Source: Diphasiastrum complanatum
Taxonomy: Eukaryota; Streptophyta; Lycopodiopsida; Lycopodiales; Lycopodiaceae
NCBI GenBank assembly: GCA_029204225.1
Contig: MU832659.1
Coordinates: 1-64,000 of the forward strand
Reading direction: 5' to 3'
DNA length: 64,000 nt
Shown: piece after piece, positions 33,886-43,973 of the stretch
Numbering within the stretch: the first letter of the stretch is position 1
Layout: every line of letters begins with the position of its first letter
Translations under genes and position numbers: made by a program
The notes under the pieces: model-generated
Databases searched by the model: none
What the model was told of the DNA's origin: nothing
What the model saw: only the letters and a program-made list of their open reading frames with translations

Positions 33886-34083
33886 TCATGGGAGTTGTAA
33901 CAGTTTTTTCCATATCTCATGATTCTTGGCCTCCTCAAAGCAAGAGGGTTCAGTAGATGAAATGATGTTGCTCATAAGCGCAAGATTTACCTGAAACCTG
34001 TCAAGTTCCTTCTTCTCTCTCGTGGAATGATATAGCTCTCCCTCCTGGCTAGACTCAACAACAACTCCTTCCTTGTTGCTCAT
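33886..34083 (-). pseudogene. Copia RT N-terminal fragment
   Basis: The minus-strand ORF ends with TEPSCFEEAKNHEIWKKLL, the conserved first block of copia RT (EP.SFEEA....W..AM). RT is cut off just after it by the junction with gypsy element 2. It continues the element whose integrase and gag lie to the right. Confidence 0.75.
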
Positions 34084-34222
34084 GAGTTTAATATACCATT
34101 TAGGTAGTTTACGTTAAGGTGATCCACTACGAGGTGAGTAGGAATCTCAAGGTGCATCATGATCCTTCCTTTTATCACATGCAACCTCAATCCTTTCTGA
34201 TCCAATAGATTTGTTTCTTACT

Positions 34223-35110
34223 CTATCTCGTCTCCATTATGGGAGGAGTACTACGTCTCTCATCATCGTCTTGATGATCTTCATGTAGTGGTGGAGTTGC
34301 TTCATTCTCATTGAGAAGGTTAGATAGTTCATCACTATCCTTTTCTTCATCTCTAAACCTATGGATCTCATCAAACAATATGTCACGGCTTATGCGGTCA
34401 TGTAGTTCAACTGGATTATAGCATCTATATCCCTTAGTTTGCTCGTTATACCCTGTAAAGATGCACTTCAAGGCCTTCAACTGCATTTGGCTCTTTTACT
34501 CTTGGGTATATGAATATACACTCAGCATCCAAATACTCGCAACCCAGGCTTCTTACCATTGAATGCCTCCTTGGGTGTGCGATTAAGTACATTGACTATT
34601 GTGAACTTCTATTTTGCAAGAACACAACAATTTTAACGGCTTCGCCCTAGAAAAAATCAATAACTCCCATATGTGTCATCATTGTCCTAGCAGCCTCGAC
34701 AATGGTACTATTTTGTCTCTTAGCTACCCCATTTTGTTGAGGTGTATCAACTTGTGCAAACTCCTATTTATGCCATGTTCCTTTGCAAAAATCCATAAAA
34801 GTTGTGGATCGATACTCACCATCACGATCATATCTAAGTATTTTGATCTTGGCACCTGATTGGTTTTTTACCAATTCTTTGAAGTTCTTGAAACATCCGA
34901 ATGTGTCAAACTTATGTTTAATCATGTAGATCCAAGTCTTTCATGAATAATCATCAATGAAAGTCAAGAAATAAAATGCTCCACCAATAGACGTTACCTT
35001 CATTGGTCCACATAAATCAGAGTGCACCAACTCAAGCACTCATTCTGCCCTTGTTGCCCCTTCTTTATTGAGCTTCTTCTTATTCCTCGTTGTACATTCG
35101 GATGCGACAA
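34223..35110 (-). pseudogene. Copia integrase and post-integrase domain
   Basis: Minus-strand order: [26 protein letters not shown] (first Asp), KILRYDRDGEYRS (second Asp), TPQQNGVAKRQN (the expected catalytic Glu is Lys), and then the post-integrase segment CIFTGYNEQTKGYRCYNP and ISRDILFDE (ORF 34223-34486). Several stops and frame changes are present. Integrase would insert the cDNA, but this copy is inactive. Confidence 0.9.
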
Positions 35111-35447
35111 TCTTTAATGTCGTGGTTCACCATCTTGCAGTATCTGCAAAAGAGTTTATTTCTCGATCCACTACTCTTTGATTGAATTTGAAGCTTCTGT
35201 TGCTTCTGCTTCCGCTGGTTGCCCTATTATTTTTCTTCTTGGTATATAGAGCCAGGGACTTGTCTTTGACGGACAGACTGGTCTTTCTCTGCATTTCTTT
35301 TTGAAGAAGATGACCGATGACCGTTTGAAGAGTCAGGTCAAGTTGGGTGGAAATCATCACAACAAAGTGCTTATAAGACTTTGGCAAAGAAGAAAGCAAG
35401 GTCACTACAACATCATTATCTGGAATAGCACATCCTACAGCTAACAA
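35110..35447 (-). pseudogene. Copia gag C-terminal half
   Basis: PDNDVVVTLLSSLPKSYKHF, then a TLQTVIGHLLQKEMQRK helix, match the copia gag (UBN2-type) core. After a frameshift the zinc knuckle CRYCKMVNHDIKDC (C-x2-C-x4-H-x4-C) is complete. It sits directly upstream of the integrase fragment; the protease between them is missing. Confidence 0.85.
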
Positions 35448-35563
35448 CTAATCTAGTTAAGATTTAAAGCTGTTGATGTGGGTACTGATAGCTGTTGAAT
35501 CAGACATTCTAAGAGTAAAAAACTTCTTCCTAAGGTGTAACCGTGTGGAGGCGGAAGAATGAA

Positions 35564-35610
35564 CGCTCTGACACCACATGATAGGGTGGAAGCGGAGCGC
35601 TCTAATACCA
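35564..35610 (-). other. Two tRNA-Met-like primer-site motifs
   Basis: The minus strand holds TGGTATTAGAGCGC (35597-35610) and TGGTGTCAGAGCG (35564-35576), both near-matches of TGGTATCAGAGC. Their position upstream of the copia gag fits a primer site and a diverged tandem copy of it. Confidence 0.55.
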
Positions 35611-35799
35611 CCAGATGGAACAAAACGAGAGAGAGAAAAATAGAGTGCGGAATAGCTCCCATTCACAATAGGATCGTTAAAATAATTGTTTGTTCATATA
35701 CAAGTCTGATCACAACCACAGAAGAGTATTGAAGTTACTGTTAATCACTTTGAGTTTTAAGGTTCAATACAAAGTTAAGAGTAATGGTGCAGAACGATT

Positions 35800-36700
35800 G
35801 TGCTTGTTCCTCAGACATCAAAGACACTCGTTGTCTGATTAGATTGCCAATGTCCAGGCTTTTGGCAATAGAAACACTTGTCTTTCTTCTTCTTGCTAGA
35901 TGAAGATCCCAAATAATCATCCTCTACATTTTATTTTTTGGATTCCTTCTTGTATTTATGCTTCATTGCTAGCATTGCCTCTTCTGGTGAGGGTTGTCAA
36001 GATTTCACTACTTATCGCTTGTGCTCCTTTTGTAATGGGATACTGTGAGCCTTTTTCTTCGACTAGCCTCTGTTGCTGTAGAGAGCTTGATCAGACTCGT
36101 TCTTGTCGTCGTAGTGCTCTCTAGCTTCAAGTTCTTCCTTGATGTCAATGACTGCCTTATCGAAGGTCATAGTAGGATCTTTAGCTAGCAATGTCCGGGT
36201 TGTCTGGAACAATGTGGTAAGGAGCGTAGCAGGTAACTGAGCTATTTTTCTTGCGAGACTGTGTGTTCTGCTCTAGCGTTGTGTAGTGATAGGAACAGGT
36301 TCTTCATCTTCCTGATGAAGCTAGTGAGATCTTTGTCATCCCATCTTAAATAGGTAAGTTGATCTTCTAGATGCATTATCTGATTTTGTGATTTGTCTTG
36401 CATAAATCTACTGATGAGCGTATCCCACATCTCTCTAGCATTAGATATTGATGTGAAGTCAAGGGTAATGTTGTCCTCGATGGAAGAGGAGATGATAACT
36501 ACTACTTTGTCGTTCTTCTCTTTCCACTCCCGAAGATCTTTGTCTATGTTGGCTGACATCTCTTCGGTGCCATCCACCCACGGCCATAATGCTTCTCCTC
36601 TTAGGATAAGCGATGTCTTTACCTTCCAAGCAAGAAAGTTTGATCCGTCTGCTTCAATTACTCTACAAATCTTTGATTGGACGTTGTGAATGGAAGCCAT
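35800..36700 (-). pseudogene. Copia gag of another element
   Basis: The ORF 36242-36700 (152 codons, MASIHNVQSKICRVIEADG start) shows the copia gag layout: FLAWKVKTSLILRGEALWPW, AREMWDTLISRF, then LEDQLTYLRWDD. The rest continues with breaks to a zinc knuckle CFYCQKPGH near 35860 that lacks its last Cys because the sequence changes there. An LTR end and primer site lie 35-50 bp upstream, so the start is well supported. Confidence 0.88.
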
Positions 36701-36734
36701 TGTCTCAGTGATGTGGCTCTAATTAAGCCTTATG

Positions 36735-36753
36735 GCGCTAATACCACTGTTGG
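36735..36753 (-). other. LTR 3' end and primer site of the 36-kb copia element
   Basis: The minus strand reads CCAACA (LTR end, 36748-36753) followed by GTGGTATTAGCGC, close to the iMet primer site. Gag begins about 35 bp further on. Confidence 0.75.
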
Positions 36754-37557
36754 AATGCCTTTGCCTATGAGGATTCTAACTAAGCTCAGATGGAGCTGAT
36801 CTATTAGATAAGGCTACTACCTCAAGCCTGATCAATCATCCTCCGAGCAGCAGATAGCTACTGCTAATCTGACAATGAATTTATGAACAACATGTAATGT
36901 CTAGTGACAGCGAAAATATATCTACTGGTAAAATTGAACAAGCATTACAACATTCACAGATTGCGCATTGAGCAGAAAAAGATATACTCGTCTATATTAT
37001 CAGAATTGATATTACAACATGATTTCTTTCTTGAGCGCTATCTATTTCCTAGATCAGCGCGTCGGCATGATAAGGGTGTTCTCTTCTCATGAAAGAAACT
37101 AGCTACAACTAGATCTATCTTGCTTCCTTGATACACACCTCATTGAGTGTTGCATTTTTTTTTTTTGGATTCTTTTTTTTGTGTATATGTGTATATGTCT
37201 ATGATCCAATACATATATTTTGCTGGATTAGATTACAAGATTGATTAGCTAAGTTTAAGCTAAGCATCCGTTTAAGTACGTTTTTGTTGACGTTGCATGG
37301 CGACGATGGAGTAGTTTAAAAAACTTCAAACCTGAGCCGATAGTTTGTTCTCACCCTGGAGTGTTGGCCTTACCCGATGTGTCGGCCTTCTGAGTATGTG
37401 GCAAAAAAGCCGAAGGTTGTTGTCGCCTTTTATCAAAAATGTGAAAAACGTGAAAAATGCAAACTATGCAAAAAATAGTTCAAATATGCAGACTGTGCAA
37501 AAACTAGTTAAAATATGCATCGGTCTAAAAAGGATTAAAATAGAAACTCAATATTTC
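36754..37557. other. LTR body and AT-rich flank
   Basis: The part next to the primer site must be the 5' LTR of the minus-strand copia element; its outer end could not be placed (no CCAACA found). From about 37400 repeated AAAATGTGAAAAACGTG / AAAATGCAAACTATGCA motifs occur. No gene. Confidence 0.4.
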
Positions 37558-38060
37558 TTCAGATCTAGATGTAGACCTAGCATGTATGTAACTTTCACTG
37601 ATGATTTTAGTAGATTTTGTTGGATCTATTTACTAAAGAGCAAAGATGAAGTGTATGATGTCTTTGTTAAGTTCAAGAATGCAAGGGAGAACCAATTTTC
37701 CACAAAGATCAAGTGCTTAAGTAGTGACAATGGTGGTGAGTACATATCTACCAAGTTCAAGGCCTTTTGTGATGAGCATGGGAACAAGAGGGAGTATACA
37801 ACACCAAGGACCCCACAACAAAATGGAGTGGTTGAAAGGAAGAATGGGAATTTATGTGAAAGTGCTAAAAAGCCATGAGGTTAAGTGCTAACCTTGATAA
37901 ACCATTTTGGGATCAAACTTTGTTGTGTGCCAATTTCTTGTGCAATAGGTGGCCGAGTGCTATTTTGGATGGAAGGACACCTCTTGAGATGCTATTCAAG
38001 AGGAGGCCGAGTGTCAACTTCATTGTTCCCAATCTTCTGATCACCATCCATCTCTGCTAA
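37558..38060 (+). pseudogene. Copia integrase (+)
   Basis: Plus-strand integrase core with all three acidic blocks: TFTDDFSRFCWIYLLKSKDE, IKCLSSDNGGEYISTKFKAF, TPQQNGVVERKNGNL. It continues in another frame with LDKPFWDQTLLCANFLCNRW and PLEMLFKRRPSVN. A frameshift at about 37875 and loss of the N-terminus make it a pseudogene. After 38060 about 220 bp of unrelated text precede the post-integrase domain. Confidence 0.92.
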
Positions 38061-38282
38061 CCATGTTCAACATCAATGAACAACATCTCCATCATCGCAT
38101 TACTTCACAATAGTGAGTTTTTTGCTTTTCCTGCATGTAAAGGCCACACGACTGGCCTTGATACCACACTAGACAAACGAAATTGATGAACAAAAGCCAT
38201 ACATATCATCTTGATCCTTTTTGCTAGCGTGCAGTCTTTGGATCTGGCCTGTAGCACATGCAATGTCAACATTACTCTTGAT

Positions 38283-38567
38283 GATAGAACCAAGGAGGAT
38301 CTAGCTTCAAATAAACGTATTTTTGTTGGATATAGTGAGGTGAGTAAAGCCTACAAGGTTTACATTCCTTCTACTAACAAAGTGATTGTTGGTAGAGATG
38401 CCATTTTTAATGAGGGGAAGATTCCAAAAGTGCCTTCAAGAATTATTGATGGTGATGTGGATGGATCTAACATTCTTGATGTTGATGTAAAGTATCCTAC
38501 TTTAGATGGTGATGATGATGGATCTTCATCAAGTCAAAAGCCAAGGAGAACATCAAGGGAAAGATAA
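38283..38567 (+). pseudogene. Copia post-integrase domain (+)
   Basis: NKRIFVGYSEVSKAYKVYIP and VGRDAIFNEGKIP are the post-integrase block of copia polyproteins, followed by an Asp/Gly/Ser-rich linker and a stop at 38565. The next frame-compatible ORF begins immediately after the stop. Confidence 0.85.
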
Positions 38568-39841
38568 GTAACTTCAAGGCTCACATATGATGAAAAGGGT
38601 AAGCAAGTAGTTTTTGGAAATTATGTTGCTTTACTAACCTCTTTTGATGAACCTACAAGTGTAGATGAAGCAAGGAAAGAAGAGGAGTGGATCCAAGCAA
38701 TCTGTCTTGAGTATCATGTTCTTATGAAGAATGAAAAATCTTTTGGTAAATCTTCTTGTGTATATGATGCTATGCAAGTGGATGGATGTTATCATGATGT
38801 AAAATCAAGTAATGGATTTGGAAAACAAATTTTGTTCAATGAGTTTGAGTTGAATTCGGATAGAATCTAGTGCAGTATGCAGATCACATCACACAATCAC
38901 CATAGCCACTCCTCACAAACTCTCAAAGATGGCACAACAAAAGTTAATAGATTACAAAGAAACACTGTACATATAGAGTATTCACAAACTGCATGAAAAG
39001 ACAGGTGTCCTAAAATTGGCCTACCACCTGTCAAACTAAGGTCGGGCCCAATATGGCCAAATTCGACCGACAAACTTGGGACATGCCCCCAAGTATAACA
39101 AGTACTGTAAATAACTCTATACACGCTAATTCTTCCTATTTGTGGCTACTCGGCTAACCCAAGTAGCCGGCTACAAGATCAGTGCCCGATCAATATATCC
39201 TAACAGGTCACGTCCTGATCACAACCATATACAGTAAACCAAATAAACTGTACACTAATTACATCATCACACTAGAGCTTATACTAATGAATAAGATGAA
39301 AACTGATTTCTAACTGTTTGATGGTCAAGTTGATGATCAAGAGGTTGATCTCAAAGGCCTTCAACAACACAAAAGGAAACATGGCAATTTGGAGCTAGTC
39401 AAGAGCATCAAAGGAGAGTCAATTGACAAAGATGTCTTGGATCTATTTTTTCAGGTTGTTGAGGACTCAATTAAGGTCAAAGGAGCAGCAAGGAAGCGTT
39501 GTTCAAGTTTACTTTACTTGTTCTATCTCATGTTTGAGCTATTTCATGTGAATGTGTGCAAATTGTCAAGATATTATAAAACTAGCTACGTTGGTGAGCA
39601 TCATTTTGATGTTGGATTTGTACTAGCATTCTTGGCTGGTTTTGTTGATGGAAATGAAGCTATTGGAGGTTCATTATGTCACTCATTCATGGTCAAGTCA
39701 TCAAGGTATGATGATATCTTGTGGCAAGATGGAGATGGAGGCTTATTCATGGAGTTTCATGGTGGATACATGGCAACGAAGGACAAAGAAGGAGGAGACA
39801 TGCAAGCAAATGTTGATAACTCACATCTATTGTTTGTTTGA
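38568..39841 (+). pseudogene. Unidentified ORF replacing RT in a copia element, split by a solo LTR
   Basis: The first part (38568-38847) opens with copia RT block 1 (TSFDEPTSVDEARKEEEWIQ, CLEYHVLMKNE). The text then departs from any RT motif I know. The solo LTR at 38848-39315 interrupts it. The frame on the far side (39321-39841) is the same one, so before the insertion a continuous frame of about 266 codons existed. The remaining part includes FQVVEDSIKVKGAARKRCSS and HHFDVGFVLAFLAGFVDGN, with a short hydrophobic segment, and ends before a copia RNase H tail. It may be strongly diverged copia sequence or captured foreign sequence. Confidence 0.5.
38848..39315 (-). mobile_element. Solo LTR of copia family A
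   Basis: Inverted relative to the LTR at 1476-1942 and the same length within one base. Shared blocks include TTTTAGGACACCTGTCTTTT and CGAATTTGGCCATAT. Both sides carry GTTTG (38843-38847 and 39316-39320), a 5-bp target duplication, and no primer site or coding sequence belongs to it. Ends are AGTT/AACT rather than TGTT/AACA. Confidence 0.88.
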
Positions 39842-39924
39842 TGTATTTTTCCAGAGAGTTCAAAGTTGATAGCATGGAGGAATCATCTCATTTACATTCT
39901 ATGTGATTCTTGATGTCATATTGA

Positions 39925-40093
39925 AATGATATGTCAACATTTTGTGAGGGAGCAAGTCATTGCAAAGGAGGTGGAGCTTCAACATGTGTCTTCAAGGGAA
40001 TGTGTAGCTGATATCTTCACCAAAGCATTGGGAAATGACTTGTTCATGCAGCATAGAACTTCTCTTGGAGTTGTCGTATTATACTTATCTTAA
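39925..40093 (+). pseudogene. Copia RNase H C-terminal tail (+)
   Basis: The plus strand carries HFVREQVIAKEVELQHVSS, then VADIFTKALGNDLFMQHRTS and LGVV, the end of a copia polyprotein. It is out of frame with the preceding ORF. It probably belongs to the same element as the integrase at 37.6-38.1 kb. Confidence 0.88.
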
Positions 40094-40617
40094 ATGTAAG
40101 GATATGTAGCATAGAAGATTTTCGTTTCCCAGAGAGACTACTTTATGTTGTGATTTTAGATGTTTTTAACTCATTTTATTGTTCTTGGATTAAAAGCTGG
40201 TTGTCAACAGACATTCAAGAGTATCGGCGACCGGTATCACCAGTTAGTTGTGGTTCCAAATAATCAAAAGTAAAAGATATTGATGCTGACAATCTCATAT
40301 CAAACCTGATGCATTTCTTATTAGAGTGTCCAGCTTATCGGCCAATCCAATATATCGGTCTGTGCTCCTAACAAAGTTTGTCAGACAAGCGAGGTCTGTT
40401 GCATCAGATAAACCAAGGCAGAGAAAGATTCAAATGTCTCAATGCATTCCAAATGAAGTCCGACAATCTATCCTCAACAACAGAGTGCGCTCATTCATAA
40501 GATGATTGACTACTATGTTGAACTACATGAGTATCCATATGCAAAGTTCAAAGCATTGATTTACAACAACACAAAGCAAGCTTTAGGATGTGTAAGCCTG
40601 AATATACGTCAGAGAAA
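40094..40617. other. Flank between copia end and gypsy LTR
   Basis: Expected to contain a copia 3' LTR, but no clear ends were found. TATCGG motifs recur at 40225, 40336 and 40351. No gene. Confidence 0.35.
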
Positions 40618-41413
40618 TGTAACAATGATTCTGAAAGTTAACATCACAATTAAGCTCCAAGCAATTGATTATTCAATTACACAAGCAATCAAATAACCAA
40701 TGAGTTTTAAGACAATCTTAGTGGTGAATTTACAGTAGTTCTCGTACGACAATATCAAGGCTAAAGAAGTGTCTGATCAGAGTTTCAATCACAAGCACAT
40801 CCGACAAGGTGAGGCTTACCGACTGTCAGATACAGAAGTACTCAGCAAGCATAAGGCTTATGAAAGCAGAGAGAAGAGAGAACTCGAAAAAAACTCAAAC
40901 ACTCTCTGTGATCTCCTGATAAACTCGGTAATTGTATTGAAGTGTAAATTGAGTACATATAGAGAACGAGCGCGAGAGTACACAACTCTCTAGTGATCGA
41001 TATGTCGCCTCATGTTTAGTTTAATTAACCAATTACGTCCAATAGGAAAATTACAAGTGTACATTTCCTAGGTGGCATCCTTGTCACGCGGCTTTGCTCC
41101 AATGAGAAGCAAGCACATGAAAGGTTACAATGTTTGATTGAGGTGCAATAAATGAGGCTTATGAACTGTTCCTTCTTTAGAGCTAGCCTTCTTATTAAGG
41201 TTTGTGTTCTTCCATATCTGCCCTTCGGAATATAGTCCTTCCTTTAGTAACTTTTATTTAGGCCTCTTTGTCTTCAATATATCTTTGTATAAGTTGGTCC
41301 ATTAGATATGTCTTTATATTCGGTGATTATCTTCATCACTTGAGTAGTTTAATTGGAGTTTTACATCATCAATTAGTATTTCAAGAAGAATAGGCATGTA
41401 ATATGGTATTACA
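40618..41413 (-). mobile_element. 3' LTR of a second minus-strand gypsy element (family D)
   Basis: A 796-bp block begins TGTAA and ends TTACA on the plus strand (5-bp inverted ends). A long purine tract lies immediately before it in the minus direction. Within it a CTCTATATGTACTCA promoter-like region occurs near 40960. The order internal-PPT-LTR identifies the 3' LTR. Confidence 0.8.
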
Positions 41414-41432
41414 TATCCCCTCCCCTCAAATG
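41414..41432 (-). other. Polypurine tract, family D
   Basis: The minus strand reads TTTGAGGGGAGGGGATA immediately before TGTAATACC, preceded by a GAGGACGCCTCACA block as commonly seen at the 3' end of plant gypsy elements. Confidence 0.8.
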
Positions 41433-41580
41433 TGAGGCGTCCTCGTGAACAATTGAAATCAGCAATACATCAAAGAAAATATATTTCTTCAATACATTCC
41501 ATAATGGATCTTGAACAATAAGTATATATATACAGAATGTATACATTCTACTCTGGAGCGTTTTGCAACCTCAGAGATTA

Positions 41581-43625
41581 TTACTCATCTAACTGTATTT
41601 GTCTTTCAATCTTTCGTCTTTTGGCCTCATGAAATTGACCAACCACATGGTTGCCCAGATCAGCAAAACATGTCCTTAAAAATGTTCTATTATACACAGT
41701 AGCTGCAACGACAAAGTCTGTAGTCATGTCCTTCCTAAGTGTAATATTCTTCAGCACCTCAGCATTTATCCGGATGAAAGAACCATCCAAATAGAGGCTT
41801 TGCATTGCCGACAGGACATGGCTGACAAGTGTTCCAAAATGTGTTACCGAATAAGTAACAAACTTCTTGTGGTCTTTATTTGCTCTTTAGTCTGCACAGG
41901 CGACATTCTCGTAGTGCACATGGTAACCAGCTTCCCAATCTACCTGCAGCTCCCAAAGCTCCGGATACGTGACATCGACATCTTGTAATAAATTGTCTCT
42001 ATCGAACTTTGCAAAATCTGATGCTTCGTTCGGTCGGTGCAGATCAAATTAAGCCAGTAGTCAAGTTGGCCTAGATAGTAATCATAGAACTCCATTTCTT
42101 TCTGCTTCATATACTCTAATGCATACAATAATGTACATCCTACACATAACTCTACACTTCCGAAAGGAACTACAAAAAATTTGCCCTGCAAAATTGCCCA
42201 GCATAGGCATCCCTTTTGCTCGATAGTGAGATTATTCCACAGACTCAAAAATTTTGTTTTCTCCCAGGGGGCTTCCCAGTCGGCCCAAGTAAAACCCATT
42301 AGAACTGGCAAAAAGAAATAATCCACACGCCATTGCAACTCACAGTTAAATTGGACTGGCAACCAAACACGAACTTTTTCAATAAAAATTTTGAATTCGC
42401 GTGCAAGTACCTAATCTGATTTCTTGGATTTGGTTGCACGAGTTCGTTTGGGCTTCTGGATATCGGTTGGATCTGCCTCAGCTTCTAGCTCTTTCGCATA
42501 TATGACATCTTTTATTTGAGTCTGCAATGACTCTAGTTCCCTCTTCAGTTGGTCATTCTCGGCCACAGCGTTGCGAAATTCCTCATGGTCTTCCACACCT
42601 GAGCAACTGAAAACTTGTGAAGTGTGGAGAAGACCTAAGTCCACCTGCTTTCCCTTCCTGTAGGTTGCAATTTCTGCCAACAAACTGTCAATATTTTTGA
42701 GGGCCTGCAAATGCTCCTCGTGTAAATTCACACCCGGGCATGCAGCCTCCGACAGTTCCTTCAAATCAATAAGTTCTTCTTCAAACCTATTCTTCTTCTC
42801 ATACAATGATTGGAGAAGCTCAACCTTGAATGTTTCTTGCAGAGATACCTGCACCTGCTTCCATTTGGTAGCATCCACCTTGATAGTGCCTCCATCTGAA
42901 CAACACTGCAAGGTATTGTCGGCGTTGATTCTTGCCAACTTTTCTACATCCACCTACTGTTGTAGGTCTTCAGCCTTCTTCTGGTAGAAGTCTACCTTAT
43001 TTGATAGAGCAATGCGCTCTGAATCAAATGAATCAATCTGTTTTCGAACAACAGATAATTCATCTTTGCTGTTGTCCAATTCGGACTGAAGAGACATAGA
43101 GTAATCATTAGATTTTCTTAAAATGATTTCAAATTTTTTATTACTTTGCTCCATGGCATTGAGCTGTGCCAGGAGCTTCGTCATCTTCTTCTTTAGGTCT
43201 TCGTTCATCCCTTCGAGCTTGGTGATTTTTAGCTCGTACCCTCTCTGCACTGCATCAATGTTTGCGCAAATACGTGATCATCTGCAAAACCTCTGGATTC
43301 ACGTCAGCCAGCCAATCTGGAGTATCTGGCTCTGGTGTCTGATCTTTCTGCTCATCGACTATGTCTTCTGTATCGGTGGCAGTAGTAGCAGCTATTGTAG
43401 TTGTATCAACAACAACATCAATGACATTGTCGACAACTTCATGAACCTGCTCAATTCAAAAGGCTGCAGCGTCCTGGTTGTCTTCCTATGTTTCTGCATC
43501 AGCCATTGAAGTATCGGCCACAACAGCATCCTCATGCATCAGCCATTGAAGTATCGGCCACAACAGCATCCTCAGGCACTGAGTCCTGTGTAGCTTGACT
43601 TGGGCCTGCATCCTTACGTGCTTGA
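41581..43625 (-). pseudogene. Coiled-coil accessory ORF of family D gypsy element
   Basis: One minus-strand coding trend with few breaks. It has an acidic N-terminus (about 43260-43620: PEDAVVADTSMADA, TDTEDIVDEQKDQTPEPDTP). A long coiled coil follows (42411-43250: Leu/Lys/Glu heptads such as MNEDLKKKMTKLLAQLNAME, with one in-frame TAG at 42951) that ends in a Lys/Arg-rich tail, KPKRTRATKSKKSD. Last is a C-terminal domain (41581-42403) with RVWLPVQFNCELQWRVDYFF, aromatic-rich, broken by a frameshift near 41945. No RT or integrase motif is present. It precedes the polypurine tract and LTR, i.e. it is the last ORF of a gypsy element, like the post-integrase ORF of element 1. The function is unknown. 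Confidence 0.6.
43496..43574. repeat. 40-bp tandem duplication
   Basis: Two adjacent copies of a unit containing CATCAGCCATTGAAGTATCG and CAACAGCATCCTCA. It shifts the frame of the accessory ORF. Confidence 0.93.
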
Positions 43626-43640
43626 GCAAGGAGACCACAC

Positions 43641-43793
43641 TTCTAGCAACTAGTAGTTGTTATATATACAACATATGTATAATATGGCAATGCCATTTAC
43701 AGAGCTAGGCTCCTTAGATGTCACTACACAGTGGTCGGGATTCGAGCCTGCACCTCTCCGGTGGTACTCAACAACTCAACCTAGACACCCCAC
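43641..43793 (-). mobile_element. tRNA-derived SINE
   Basis: The minus strand starts TGGGGTGTCTAGGTTGAGTT, an A-box-like block (43767-43785), and 20-odd bases later has GGCTCGAATCCC (43737-43748), a good pol III B box. The roughly 75-bp tRNA-like head is followed by an unrelated 3' part rich in TATA. The cloverleaf is not complete, so it is not a functional tRNA gene. It ends about 180 bp upstream of the MHF1 start codon. Confidence 0.65.
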
Positions 43794-43973
43794 TATGATG
43801 ATGTACACGCCTTACTTTTTTCATAAGATTTGAGATCTTCAGAGGAGAGCGGCTCCGTAGTAGGTACTTGGTACATAATATAATCGATTGAGCGGTGCTC
43901 AAAGTATCTCTCCTTTAGGCTTTGCTTCTGGGGAGTAGGCAAACGAAGAAGCCATAAAACAATAAAACTCATA
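43794..43973 (+). promoter_or_regulatory. Promoter / 5' UTR region of MHF1
   Basis: Short interval between the SINE and the start codon. No clear TATA box was identified; promoter elements may lie within the SINE or beyond it. Confidence 0.35.

Noticed and set aside
43737-43793. Functional tRNA gene
   Set aside because: A and B boxes are present but the acceptor and anticodon stems do not form; fits a SINE head better.
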